Shown piece after piece: positions 22,331 to 34,769 of a stretch of 64,000 nt of DNA; within the stretch, counting starts at the first letter, position 1, and every line of letters begins with the position of its first letter. The stretch lies in the NCBI GenBank assembly GCA_037957365.1, contig JARHVA010003169.1:70001-134000 (forward strand), read 5' to 3'. The stretch is from Torreya grandis (lineage: Eukaryota > Streptophyta > Pinopsida > Cupressales > Taxaceae). The notes under the pieces are model-generated. The model made no database searches. It was not told where the DNA came from and saw nothing but the letters and a program-made list of their open reading frames with translations. The position numbers were made by a program, and so were the translations under genes.

Positions 22331-24365
22331 CTTGAGAGACCATTACATGAGAAACATATAGTGGATTCCATGTAATCCTTGTCTTCTATTACACATAATA
22401 TTTAGACATCCTGAACACACAAACATGTTTATAATATTTTTATTCTAAACAAACTACAGAGCACATAGAGATGGGTTTCATGAACCCTTTTCCTTATATT
22501 TCTACTTCACAACCTCAAATTCCTATTATACATATATAGAGCATCATAAACAATATAGTGATAGATCTTGCACCTATACATGTTCCTTGATATTATCACA
22601 AATTTCTTGCACAATTTTTTGAGTGGGGAGATACATATAACCATTATTTGTATGGGATCATAAGATGATCTTCCTCTTCAAATATTTTTAAAATTCCCTA
22701 AAAATCAAAAACTCCAAAAATATTTTTAGCACCTACATACTCTATTGGCTCCTTGGCATTTATGTGTTAGTTCCATTTTGATGGATGGCATATTAGTTAC
22801 TACTACATACATATGTGTTTCATTCTTCTACACGAGTGTGATAATGCATACACAGATACATGATCCATTCCTATTAGAGATGTTGGGCCTTCCCTCCACT
22901 CATGTCATATGGCCATTAGGGGAATCCACCTCTATGATCATGATACATATAGTTTATATCATTCTATGGTCATTTTACATTATCATATTTTGAGCTCATA
23001 TATGTACATACACATGCCTTTATCCATGATTATATCTTTCACAGGGTACTTGATATGATATACACTTGACATTTTTTTGCTAACACATTTGATCTATGAG
23101 TTACTATGATATGTTTATGTTAGTTGCTTATAATTTTTTTAACTCACTTATTTGAGTGTCTTTCCTTGTTATTGTTTTGATTGATTTGAGCATTTGATTA
23201 TGTTCTTTTATTTACATCCCATGTGCCTATGTGTTCTTCATTTAACATTTAAATATGTCATTTTTTGTTATATAGATATTTTAATATGTCATCCTTACTT
23301 TTGTGGGCAATGGACTAATTCATTTTCCTTAAATTTTGTAGCATTTTAAAATTCCTCTTATTTGTGGTCTCATAGGACCATTATATGTTGACTTATTTTT
23401 GAGTGCTCTTGTGTTTACACTTGATTTTCTTGTTGAACTTGTATTATTACCATATATATTTTTCCATGGTATTTATCATGCATATTAGGCCTTCATGTGA
23501 TCACATTGTTATATGTAATTTAATGTTACATTTACCTAAACATGTTCTTCTATATGTTACACGGTTCCATTAATATATTATACAGTTGTCTTATCCTTTT
23601 GAGGTGAGGTAACTACTAGTTTTTAATCTTACTTTACCTCAAAGGGGGGGCATATTAGTGGGGACATGTCATAGAGGCATGTTATTCACATTTTGAACTT
23701 ACATTAGTTTTTATATTTAGTGGGGGCATGATTTGGAAGCATGTTCTCTACACTTATTCAATATTAAACATCTCCATATTCATTGGGGGGCATGTTTTGG
23801 AAACATATCTTACACATAGGCACTTATTTTAATTTTTATATTTCTCCATATAAAGTGTGGAAATGATTTGGAAGCATGTTCTCCACACTTATATAGTTTA
23901 TAAATTGGTCAAATCACAATGTTATATAATTTAGATCCACATTTATGGTAAAATGATATACATTGGTACCATTATTATACACAGTTTCAACATGAGACAC
24001 ATCTAAGGTGCATATGATATGCAATGTGCACCTAATATTACAAAATCCAAATCAGTTTTAGATTTTAGAACACTCTCAATTACTATCATCACCCACTAGG
24101 ATAGACTTTTTTTGATTATATTGATCCAATCTACTATAGGAGTTGGTTTGTATTTGGTATAGTTGAGATGATTAAATCGCTCAATTTTTCCAAGTTTTTA
24201 GTTTGGACTTGATTGTATCATCCAAACTTACCATTTTGATAGTATGAGTTGACTTTATTCACTCATGTTTACTATGTTATAAGTATGATTATGTTGCATA
24301 GTTGATTAAATCTCAATTGTTCGGTGGAAACTCACCCTTTCTCCAAGGTTGGGGGCATGTGCCTC

Positions 24366-24426
<61 letters not shown>

Positions 24427-24756
24427 TTTCCAAATTTATATATTTTTATTCTAATCTTAGTTTCAAAGCCTTATAATGATACATATTTCAAATCAACTTG
24501 CCAATATGTAAGGTGGTTACATCAATACAAAGGTGTTCTCCTAAACCTTACTCTTTCAATTTAAATATTTTCAATACTTTAAACTTTAGATTATATGCAT
24601 TGATTATATACTGTAACATGCTCTTGGTTTCCAGTTAGTCACCAACAAAGCACTCAATTTGGACTCACATAAAGGCAAGGTTTTTTATACACACCCCAAG
24701 TATACATTTTTTTTCCTTTAAACTAGTAATTTCATCACTAAATTAAATGGGGGGAT
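22331..24756 (+). other. Non-coding 3' interior of E1
   Basis: I see no reverse transcriptase, RNase H or integrase motif on either strand. Around 23640-23890 several loose repeats read GTGGGGGCATGATTTGGAAG followed by CATGTTCTC and a TACACTT-like ending. A polypurine tract AATTAAATGGGGGGA immediately precedes the 3' LTR at 24757. This makes E1 a gag-protease-only element. Confidence 0.65.
24369..24422. repeat. (AT)27 microsatellite
   Basis: A 54-bp uninterrupted AT dinucleotide run lies in the E1 3' interior, shortly upstream of the polypurine tract. Confidence 0.97.
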
Positions 24757-25678
24757 TGTAAATGATATTTATGGATTATATAACACCTTAGTCTTATACA
24801 CTTGGAAAACTTAGACCTTAGATTTTTCTATTAGTGTTGAACCTTTCCCACTTTTAGAAGTCTTTTATCTACTCTATCTTGTGCCCCTTTCCCTATCTCT
24901 TAGTCTGGCTAGTCTTATGTTGATGACCCAGACTTACTATATTGCCCAGAATGCTTAAAATTGCTTATCTTCCATCTCTACAAGTTTTGAGCCTATACCG
25001 ACTTTCATGTTCCCTAGACATTAGCTTCCTGAATAGACACCTACATTGATGCAAGTTTCCTACTCCAATGTAAGTGTCCAATGACTAAAGTTATCTAATT
25101 TTTAAATGAAATGTATCATAATGGTCAACCTATGCATTTTAATCCAAGTTGTTTCTCTAAAAATGTTGATATAAACGCAAGATCAACCCTCATTCATTCT
25201 TCACCTAGCATACACTTAGAAAAAACCTAAGGTAACTTATCAAATTATTTAATGAAGCATTAGATAAAGTAAAGCTTCCCTATTTTCTCTTATTTTCATA
25301 TTAGTCATAGGGATAACACATACATAGGTCTAAGGTACTAAAGGAGTAGCCTAATATCTTATTTTTCCAAGTTAAAAGTTAGGTCACTATTGTACTTATT
25401 TTCTACATATTGCATGATTGACATACAAGTCAATATGTATGGGATAACTACATCAATCTAAGTCCATATTCAAAAGATTTACTATGTAGGTAATGCTCAT
25501 TAAGAGAGGGGTCTTTGGGGTCAGCTCAACACCATGTGCCAACTAACCCATTTTCCCCTAAGGTCATTATAAGGATGAATAACTAGGGTTTTATAATTTC
25601 ATGAGTGATATTTTGTGGCCTAGATATGAATACACTAGAGCAAAGGTCAAGAAAAACCCAAAATAATTTAGGTGGTTG
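24757..25678 (+). repeat. 3' LTR of E1, left part (split by E6)
   Basis: Starts TGTAAATGATATTTATGG after the polypurine tract and follows the 5' LTR up to TTTAGGTGGTTG, where E6 begins. It contains a single copy of the start of the 92-bp unit that is triplicated in the 5' LTR. Confidence 0.9.
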
Positions 25679-26098
25679 TTGGTTAGGTCAACAAACCCCC
25701 ATTTCCAAAATATTTGGAACCTTATGATTATTTCGAACCTTGACATTGATAGTTTTATATTTTGCTATGTGTTACAATTTAAAGATCATCCATGCCTGAT
25801 GAAATTGGCATGTTTATTCATGGTTTTGTTTAAAACTTGCCTAATGTTGCTAATAATTGATCCTTATGTCTTAAAGTTGTAGGTTTCATAGAGTTCTTTA
25901 TGGATCATGTTTGGAATTTATAGATTAACCATATTCAAACTTTCTCTAGTCTTGAATTTATGATATCTCATAGTTGGATTCATGTGATAAATCCCTCCTT
26001 TAATAAACCCTAGCTTGGACCTTTGATTCAAATTTTGGTGAGAATAGATTTGGCATGAATGTTTTGAATCCACTTTGGACATAAGCCTAATTTTTATA

Positions 26099-26138
26099 CT
26101 AAGGCTTGGTCATGTTTTTTAACATGACCAAACCTTAG
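26099..26138. repeat. Near-perfect inverted repeat (18-bp arms, 4-bp loop)
   Basis: CTAAGGCTTGGTCATGTT, TTTT, AACATGACCAAACCTTAG. The arms pair at 17 of 18 positions. The right-arm motif AACCTTAGCCTAAA recurs loosely through 26100-27700, so the hairpin may have formed by inverted duplication of a local repeat. Confidence 0.85.
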
Positions 26139-27740
26139 CCTAAAAATCATGCTTAGTCCCCTTTTATTTTCCCCTTCCATTCCTTATGTTTCTAACATGG
26201 TCTAAATGTTTATGTTAGTAGGGTCCTTTATCCTAGTATGGTCCTCTTTGTTATAAAGTTAGCCTAAATTATTATCCCTAAGGCCCCATTCATATTTGTC
26301 AACATGAACAAGAGCTTAGTATTAAAGCTGTAGCCTAAGTTTTTATTATTAACATGCATCCTAATTTAAGCCCCTAGCTTCTTTACAGATCTGATGGTTC
26401 ATGCTTCATCATGAGAATTAATTTGATAAAGAAAATAAATCCTGACAAACTTAAAATTTTGATCCATCAAACTAATCAAGTGTAAGCACTCAAATTAAGA
26501 TCGATGATCCATGCTTAAGCAGAACCAAAGATCTGACAGTGCAAAGTCATTGTTAAAGTTAAAAGTCCCCTCTTATCAGGTATAAACTTAGCCTAATTTT
26601 TACCCTAAATTATATTTGTATTTGTTAATACAATTAAACCTTATGATAAAACTTATGCCAAGTGTAAACATCTAGATTGATTGGATGATCTATGGCTATT
26701 TACACAAAAGTCAACCAATAGAGTGAATGTGGTGTTGAAAAGTCAAAAACTTAGGAATCCCTATAGATCCATCATGTGGCACTCTTGTATTCAAATTTGG
26801 ATAACAAAGGTTCCCACACATTAAAATGCACCAATGGTGTACTTTTATTCAGATTGAAATCTATGATCTATGCTTCATCATGGAAATTCATGTAATAAAG
26901 TGTATCAAATCCAAGGTCTATAGACCAAAATGGGTCTCATGAGCTTAAAGTTGACATTATCACAACCATCATTTGACGTTCATGAGGTCATCATTGATGT
27001 TTGCAAGACCATCGACTTTAATCCCATCAAACCTAATGATCCATTAACTTAAATTTGGCATTCTTGTGACCATCATTTGATGTCTATGAGACCGTCAAAT
27101 TTAAGTTAATTAATTATTTTACCTAAACATAAGGGCATGTTTCAAAATGTTGCTAAAATATTATGGCTTGTAGTAAAATTAGTGGGATCCTTCGAAAGAT
27201 GTTAAAACACTTAGGAACTATGAACTTCAAGTAATAAAATGATCTTGTGGTTTAAATACATGAATACATGGACTTAATCTAAGTTTATTTCCTAAGGTCC
27301 TAATTGTGTTTATTTAAATACAATAAACCTTAGGCTAGAGACTTATATTAAATCTTATGTTAAAAGGTCCTTGTGACATAAAACTTAGCTTTAAAATATT
27401 TCAACCTAAAATTTCATCATGTTTATTAATATGATAAAACCTTAGGTTAAAACCTAGCATTTGGTCCTTGTATTATTTGTCCCCTTTGGACATGTTCTAA
27501 GATCTTAACATAAATATTTTATCCTAGATTATGTATTGTTTTTATTAACACAACATAAACCTTAGCTTAAAATATTTAGCCTGGGTCCCCTTACTATGGA
27601 TTTTGAAAACTTAAGCTAAAATACTTTAACCTAAAGTTTATAACATGTTTCTTAAACACAAATTAAACCTTAGCCTAAAGTATTTAATCCTAAGCCCTTC
27701 TTATGTTAGGATGTTGATTAAAGTTATATCCCTTTTGCAA

Positions 27741-28000
27741 GATCAATGGCCCATGCTTCATCATGGAGATTGATTATATGAAGTGAAAGACCTGATGAAT
27801 CTAAGGCATTTGATCCATCAGACCAATCATAAGCATCTATTTGGATTAAGATCAATAGTCCATGATTTTGATTGTATGAAGTGAAAGACCTAATGAATCT
27901 AAGGTATTTGATCCATCATACCAATGGTATGCATCTATTTGTATTAATAACAATAGTCCATGCTTTCTTACAAGAATTTGATCAAATAGAGTGTAGATTT
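27741..28000 (+). repeat. Tandem repeat, about 98-109 bp, in the E6 left part
   Basis: Units begin at 27741 and 27850 (GATCAATGGCCCATG and GATCAATAGTCCATG), with a partial third near 27948. Each contains TATGAAGTGAAAGACCT, then ATTTGATCCATCA and GCATCTATTTG. Looser copies occur around 26385-26520 and 26860-26910, so the left part of E6 was built from this unit. Confidence 0.8.
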
Positions 28001-28599
28001 TAGAGACTTTTCAATGAGCCCCAAAGGCCCATGAGATCAACACATGGCAACCATGCATTCACTACACAGAATGCAGAGTCTAGAAGGCCTAAAAAGGTGG
28101 TAAGTGTCACAACCATAAGACCTAACATAAATTAGCTAATGACTCTCAAGCCCCTTCATCATGATCAATGATTTGTATTGATTTATAAACAAATATCTAA
28201 TGGCATGAAATAAAGTTGGATTTTCAAAAGACAATGTCTAGTCTCTCAATGCATTTATGAAAAATGCCATGAATTTTGTCAAATGGATGCCACATGAGCA
28301 CCACACAATGATAAAATGATAAAATTAAAGATTTTTTTTGCTCTAAAAGGCAAAGGTATAAAGTCTTGGGTTTCATTCAAATCTGAGACATGAATGAGCC
28401 CAATTTTGAGTTGCCATTGCCATTAAAGCTTCAGACCAGCCCTAAGCATCCATAAAAGCCCTAATTCAAGATTGAATCAATCATAATCAAATTGGGAAGA
28501 GTTCAATTGTAGTATGAGCAAGAGTGAATTAACCTAGAGTCCACTTGTAATCCATTGGTGATTAGTTATAACTTCCACAGTCATGGCAGCTCATAGATA

Positions 28600-31500
28600 A
28601 TAACAAAGGGATGTGATAGAGTTATATCTGGACTCAAACAATGATGGAAGAATCTTTAAGGATATAGACCTCGATACTATAGCCTTGAATAATAGGAATA
28701 AGAACTAGTCTAAACTCTTTTGGACCATCAAAGAGATGTAATCTTTGGCCAAAGAGGAATAGAAAAATGCAACCATTCTATGGAGATACAATGACCTAGT
28801 TTCCATCCAAATGGCTCACGTACACTATGCTACCACCAAGCCTGAGGTATTACACTACATTGATGTCCTTACTTCCCTTTTCTTGGATTGTAAAATTGAG
28901 AATTATTATATTGTGCATGAGTGTAGTTTTAAGAAAATAACATACATTTCCCCTCTAGATTTTGAGAGCTAGTATAAACTATGTAAGCCCCATATAGACT
29001 TACCCACCATTAAGAAGTAGACTGGAGAGCATAATCTAAACACAATCATGGCCCCATAGCTGCTTATTGGGAACCAAGTGATCCAAGAACCCATAAGGAA
29101 AATACCAATTGTCCAATTTAGGGAGAAAATTAGGATAATTATGACCTTATTGAATAGGTTATGTGGGGGGCCCTCTACCTCACATATTGATAAAATATGG
29201 GTGTCCTATGTTTACTTCATGGTTGAGAAGGGACTCACTCCCCCATTGGGTGAGATGATCAATATCCATTTGAAAGCACAATTTAAAACCATCAAGAAGA
29301 AAATAAATAAACACTTCTATATGATGTCGTATCTACTTGATGCCCTTTTAACCTCCACCCAAATCCCAAACATTAAGAATTGGTCACCTAATGGAAGACC
29401 TATTGTCTCCCATCATTACTCCAAGATTCACATTTTCAAATATGGACATAACATGTAGTTCATTTGTGATTATGTATACCGATCCCTAGTAGAAGCCATC
29501 ATAAGAATACCCATGAGTAGGGTTAGCCCCCTGATTAAGAAATATGTGGATTTGATAAGAGATATATGGTTATACCTTGATTACACCATCATAAGAATTT
29601 AAAGGACTTTGACATAACCCTAAAAGTTACCCATTTATGTGCCCATCAAACTAGCAAATCAAGAAGTTTCTTACCAACTTATTCATAGTATAGATGGATC
29701 CTATAAGGAGAGAATGAAGGTCCTCCCCATCCTTTTCCTTTAATAATCAATAGGACCATGCTATAAAACATGGAACAAGTAAGTGTTATTACTAAACACA
29801 AGGACTCTTTCAACCTATAGAAATATGATTTGAGGTAGTGGGACCCTAATGGGGTGGTCACCAAGCATCTAAAGTCTAAGAACATAATTAAAGCATATGA
29901 ACATCAGCTCGGTGTCCATGACCCATTATACATCAAGGCCTCTAGTTTCCCAGAGGTATTAGCTAGATTGAAAAGGCATAGCATTAAGCTTGAACCTAGG
30001 TTGGCTAGGGGAGATAGCAAAACAACAAGTGAGATATGGAAAATAGGGCCCTTACAATATCACTTATTACTTGGACCCTCTTCTAGGCCCTATTTAGAGT
30101 AACCACTGCAACAACCCTAGGCACAAATAACACAAGGACCTAGTAAAAAGAAGTTGGAGGAGAGACATATGGAAGAATCATCTTTAGCCCCACCTAAAAG
30201 GCCAAAGTCTCTAATAGAGTACCTAGATATGATTGCATTATAACCTAATGAAATAATAGAGGATGTACTTAAGGTGTTATCCAAGGTATATAGGCCATAA
30301 GATGAAGAAAAATAAATTAAAGAACCCTAAGCCTAGTCTAAGGAGGTAGAATGGGATAGAGTAAAATAAGTTACTTTGGACATGATTCTAATTACACCCC
30401 CATAGAAAAGGAAAGTTGAATTAGCATTAGTCCCAATTGGGAGGAAGAATCCCAACTTGACCTTCACCTACCCCATGAATAAGGTCAACTTATTTAGTGA
30501 TGAATACCCCATTCATGGACCCATTATCCTGGAATGGTTTATTTATGGGAATATGCATAAGTTTCGCACTTTATCTCATTCCTAGGCCTTGACTCAAATA
30601 ATTGACATTGATGTCTATGATGAAATCAAGCCATGAATATTGGATTTGATGAAAGAAGAGGAAGAAAGAAGATTAGTTACTATCGTAGGATCAAGTGGTA
30701 TACAAATGGTTACCCTTGGAGCTTCAAGAAACACAAGGATGGAGGTCTTACAACCTCATAAGGTCATAGAATTAGTATAATTCAATCCAAAAATAGTAAT
30801 ATTAGAGAGGGTGACCACCAATAAGGCCATGGTTGGAGGTGAGGAATTCACCTTTCAAAGAGTTGAGCCATTTTTAGGCTTAACTCTAATTAAAGGATAG
30901 TAGCTTGGTGAACACACCATTCATGAGGAGGATATAGAGGGACTCATTGATACTCATTCATCTTAGCTCAAGTCAGGCATTAGGGGTATGAAGTAAAAGG
31001 TACATAACTTGGAGAGAGAAAAGGATAATCTAGAGATGATGGTTGTCTTACCAATCTCTAGGGTTATAATAAAGATGTTTGAGGCATCTTTATTTTACAT
31101 GTTTTACTCCTTGAATTTAATGAATCTAAGGTAGGATGCATTGACCTAGCAGAGTGAGATAGACAAAGGATTAGTGGCCCAGTGGCAAGATGCAGAGGAT
31201 AAAATAAGAGATATTATCAAAATACTAATTAAGGGTAGGATTCCTAGTTTCAAAACCATTAGCCTAGCCCACTTGAATGCAATTTTGGGGATATTTGTTG
31301 ATAAGATCAGTGTTTAAATGCTTGGTTAAATAGCCTAGATAGACACCTAAGGGATGATGAGGAGTTGGTAGCCATAGTCAAATAACTCCTTGGCACCATA
31401 TTGGCCAATCCTATAAAGTCCAACACCTTGGGCATCATTGATGATGAAGAGTACAAGCACATAAGTCACTTTGGTGATGTAGGAAGTGAGAATCAAAAGA

Positions 31501-31720
31501 CAAATCCAATCTGGAAGTGATAAAATCTGAATCATGGGCATGATCTTCACTACTGAGTGAAATATTATAGAATCCAAAAGCATCAAAGAAGATATAGCAA
31601 GGAAAAATAAAGACCTTGGTGACTTGGTTGATCAAGACGATGTCTATCTCTTAAAGCCATCTATTGATTTGTATCTTGTCAAAGAGAAGCATAAAAGAGC
31701 TATGAAGAATATTTAAGAGT
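28600..31720 (+). pseudogene. Long decayed reading frame of unknown function in E6
   Basis: I do not recognise this protein. Plus-strand coding character runs over about 3.1 kb, with scattered TAG/TAA stops and at least two frameshifts. The clearest open stretch is 29078-29458, containing RLCGGPSTSHIDKIWVSYVY and MVEKGLTPPLGEMIN, then DALLTSTQIPNIKNWSPNG. It resembles in style the globular domains that plant retroelements carry beside or instead of pol, but I cannot place it in a family. From about 30480 another frame gives NLTFTYPMNKVNLF and EEEERRLVTIVGSSG, and around 30985-31240 a charged helical stretch (KVHNLEREKDNLEMM, QWQDAEDKIRDI) suggests coiled coil. No zinc knuckle, protease or polymerase motif was seen. 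Confidence 0.55.
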
Positions 31721-32796
31721 AACTAATAAGCCCTTCTACACAAGGCCCACTATTTAATTAATATTCCATTTTATAAAATAATTGTAATATTTAAATGTGG
31801 AATATTCTTTTGTAAATGCATATGCTAATTTATTAGAATATTTGCCTATAGGTTAGTCTGTTTGGGAAAGAAAAGTGTATTCTAAAACTATAAAGAACGA
31901 AAATTATCCTTATCTTTGTACATGTGTAATCTTATTACTGACCGGTATACTACCTTGATCTTCTATAAAAGATAGAATTAACATTTTATATGGGGAGAGA
32001 GTTTTTGAGCCAAATTTTGTATAATATTGAGCAATTAATATAAGCAAGGAATACTGAAAAGTTTGTCCAAGTATTGTTTGTATCAACTGTCATATGGCTT
32101 ATTTCTCAATTACTTGTTCTAAGTCCTAAATTTGAATGGTTTTATGAATTTTAAATGTGAATCTTTGATACAAGGTTGTTGATTTGTGCTAAAGCTAGAT
32201 TAGTTGAATGTTCTTAGAGTTTGTCTCATGTTATTTTCTCTACATTAGGATGTGAAAATTCTATTTGAATGTAGTAGTAAACCTTTAAGACAAAGATTTT
32301 TCATACATGTATTTTTTCATGTTTTCCTTATATACTTGTCTTGTATATGGCATGATTTGAGTATTTGCTACTTTACATTATATATTAGTTTAATACATGT
32401 TATGTTGAAAGTGAAACCTTGTCAAGGTGTTTAAGACAAAGATCAGTAATCATCTACTTTCTTTCTACCCTACCATTCCTTTTGCTTCTTTCTTTGATAA
32501 AATCACTTTAGTTTATATCTCATTGTAAATATTCATCTAGATTAGTCTTTAGTGTAGAACTATGATCATAATTCACTAAGATCATCATAGGTACTTCAAA
32601 ATTCATGAGGACCATGGTGGCTCCCAACCAAAAATTAATAAATTTGTGGAATAATTTATTTTCCTCTACCTCTATTTAACCACATGTAACTAGATTACCA
32701 AAAACCCATTACTCATTCCATGAATTCCCAAAATTCTAAATTGAGAAGTGTTCTTTAAATACTAAGAGCCCCTATGATACACATAGAGGCATTAAT
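31721..32796 (+). other. E6 right tail with a TATA-like site
   Basis: No coding sequence recognised. TCTATAAAAGATAG near 31962 with a GAGAGAG stretch downstream resembles an LTR promoter, and 31831-32090 could be a diverged solo LTR, but no matching copy or target duplication was found. The remainder to 32796 is AT-rich and unassigned. Confidence 0.35.
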
Positions 32797-33211
32797 AGTT
32801 GTATCCCTTTCTAACATGTATTATGTCTAGGACATGTGTATTAGGTTTGAATATTAGCATTGACACGACCATCCAAGGCTAATCCTAGTGTTTGAGAGTT
32901 AGATGCACTTAATTTAGAATTTGGTAGCTATTCCAGAACCCTCTTCTAGTCTAATTTGTACATTTTCTAGATCCCTAATTGTGCTAGTATCAGAACTAGC
33001 TAATTACATTATTTCTTTATCATTTTTATATATAGCATAGTTATACTTACTGTTTTTAGCCTATCTCAATGAAATGAATTCAACATATGTTATATCTAAG
33101 TTTAGCATCTAATCGGCCTGATATAAAGATAGTTTATCACCCTTGTAACTTAGGATATATCTATCCCATTTAACCCTAGATAACCCCAATTTATATTTTT
33201 AGGGTTAAACA
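32797..33211 (+). repeat. 3' LTR of E1, right part
   Basis: Resumes the E1 LTR after E6 (GTTGTATCCCTTTCTAACAT against the 5' LTR around 6670) and continues collinearly through GAATTTGGTAG, TTTTTAGCCTATCTCA and CATTTAACCCTAGATAACCC to GGGTTAAACA. TAATT follows. Confidence 0.88.
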
Positions 33212-33216
33212 TAATT

Positions 33217-33710
33217 TTTGGTGTTTCATCTTAGAGCCCAATATCTTGTAACACTTAAAAGGTGAATTGTTTCATATTCCTTAATTTTTATTCTTCCCTT
33301 TGGTAACAAAAAAGAATAAATAAGATAAATATTCAGTCTAAATTATGGATAAATGATTTTTGGACTTGGTTTGGGTAGAGAGTAAACTAACAAAGTGAGT
33401 AACTTAAAACTAAGTGAGTGAGAATATCTTACAAGTGTATGCTATAAATCCCATAAATCTGATAAGAGTTCAATAAGTTTTGTTGATTGTGTTATGTTTG
33501 AGAACAAAGTGTGTTAAGTTAAAGATGTTTGTGTAGGCCAAGATAGAATGTATTTGAGTTTTTTGTGATGAATTTTCCATGAAATTATTGAATAATGTCA
33601 TATTTTTATTGAATATGTTCAAGTTGAGCTTTTGTTTTGGACTTTGATATATAAGGTTTTTTACAGTTGTTTATTTGACCCTTGACCCTACTACATCATT
33701 TGGTATCAAA
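33217..33710 (+). other. Flank of stack A, possible old LTR
   Basis: No coding sequence. The stretch ends CCCTACTACATCA immediately before a TGGTATCA priming-site-like sequence, so its right part is probably the end of a decayed LTR. Its start could not be placed and no second LTR copy was found in the window. Confidence 0.45.
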
Positions 33711-33722
33711 TCAAGTTGATTA
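33711..33722 (+). other. Decayed primer binding site
   Basis: TGGTATCAAATC follows TACATCATT and resembles the initiator-Met tRNA site (TGGTATCAGAGC) with changes at the right end. It sits upstream of a gag relic, as expected. Confidence 0.55.
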
Positions 33723-33949
33723 ATGCATTTTAAATTATTAAGAGAGAGAAAGAGAGTTGTGAAGAGTATGGAATGACACATAGAGGATTACCTATTTGAA
33801 AAGGAAGAAAAGCACATATATTTTAAAATATTGTAGAGGTGTTGATAGGAATGTCAACTAGATTATATGCAATGGAGACTACATAATGAAGAGGAGTTAT
33901 TGCTAACTTAAGTGAGAGTGGAGAAGAATCTTCAAAATTCCACCTATTA

Positions 33950-34255
33950 GATGAGAACCAAATTATTTATTTTTTTAAATCTATTTCCAAGATGGGATGT
34001 AAGACATCCTTAGTTATATAAGAATATTTATGCCAAAATTTTAATAGATTAGATCACAGAGTTGGACAAATATTTTGACTCTAAACAAGTTGAGGACCCA
34101 ATGAGAGTGAATTTTTTGTACAAAAGGTTGAATGGACACACATGATTATGTGGGGATCATGTCCATTTGGAAAGAGTAAGAAGAGGTACAAATAAAATTA
34201 TTTTTTGTGATAGAATGGTTGAAAAATTAAAAAGTTATTTTTTTCCACAATGACT
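33950..34255 (+). pseudogene. Retrotransposon Gag fragment
   Basis: Frame from about 34065 reads DKYFDSKQVEDPMRVNFLYK, then RLNGHT, a stop, and DHVHLERVRRGTNKII, ending near MVEKLKSYFF. This follows the Ty3/gypsy Gag capsid pattern (L-x-G-x-A-x-x-W-W, then an E-R-x-x-x-G-x-x-K-I helix). The two Trp positions are altered. No pol follows on this strand. It is a short remnant behind the priming site at 33711. Confidence 0.6.
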
Positions 34256-34769
34256 ATTGTAGAGATGAAGAATGCCCAATAAATATCATCAAAATAAATT
34301 CACTCTAATAATCATGAAATATTATGTAAATTAATGAAAATAGGAAACATGATATTTATTTATTAATAAATGACTTGCAAATAATAATTTAAATTTACAA
34401 TATGTAAAGAGATGAGGGGTATGTATAGTAATATGAAGAGTTATCTATGTTTTCCTATTGACCATATAGGCACATGTGATTGGACCATTTATAGGTGGCA
34501 CACTAATAGATAACATTATATGTATGGTTATCCTTATTCTAAGTCTATAGATGTGTACTAAACTAATTAGACTTAATATGAAAGATAACTAACCTAAGTT
34601 AACATAATAAAATGTGAATAGTAAATATTACACAAAAAACACCCTTAAGTGTAACTTATATAGGGTATACAAAAAATAAATGAGGCATAAAATCCTTTGA
34701 AAATAGTCTCAAAAACTAGGCCTAATTAGATACCCATGTATAATCTTAATAATGAATAAATGAAGGACT
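34256..34769. other. Unassigned AT-rich stretch
   Basis: I see no gene, repeat unit or motif I can support here. It separates a plus-strand gag remnant from a minus-strand copia remnant, so a junction between two old elements lies within it. Confidence 0.5.

Larger units (their letters stand above)
25679..32796 (+). mobile_element. E6: 7.1-kb insert of unknown class splitting the E1 3' LTR
   Basis: The E1 LTR breaks at GGTTG (25674-25678) and resumes at AGTTG (32797-32801), a probable 5-bp target duplication with one change. The 7118 bp between holds repeat-rich non-coding sequence (25.7-28.5 kb), a long decayed frame (28.6-31.7 kb) and a 1-kb tail. I could not find terminal direct repeats, terminal inverted repeats or pol motifs. 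It may be a non-autonomous LTR element with diverged LTRs, or a composite. The insertion boundary is well supported by the LTR comparison; the element class is not. Confidence 0.7.
5749..33216 (+). mobile_element. E1: outer Ty3/gypsy-like, gag-protease-only LTR retrotransposon of stack A
   Basis: The element runs from LTR to LTR with the 5-bp target duplication TAATT at 5749-5753 and 33212-33216. Its 5' LTR is 5754-7310. Its 3' LTR is split into 24757-25678 and 32797-33211. Removing the three insertions (E2, E3, E6) leaves about 7.6 kb: LTRs of about 1.56 and 1.33 kb and an internal region of about 4.7 kb. The interior carries a decayed gyspy-type Gag and aspartic protease, but I find no reverse transcriptase, RNase H or integrase, so it was probably mobilised in trans. 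The 5' LTR now starts TA instead of TG and ends TA instead of CA, consistent with C-to-T and G-to-A decay. Confidence 0.88.

Noticed and set aside
22745..22993. Hydrophobic open frame that could suggest a membrane protein in the E1 3' interior.
   Set aside because: Isolated, AT-rich, no family resemblance, and not collinear with the E1 polyprotein.
24349..24564. Open frame rich in Ile-Tyr.
   Set aside because: Artefact of the (AT)27 microsatellite.
31831..32090. Solo LTR with a TATA box inside E6.
   Set aside because: No matching target duplication (TAATT-like on the left, ACTGT on the right) and no second copy; left as a TATA-like note.
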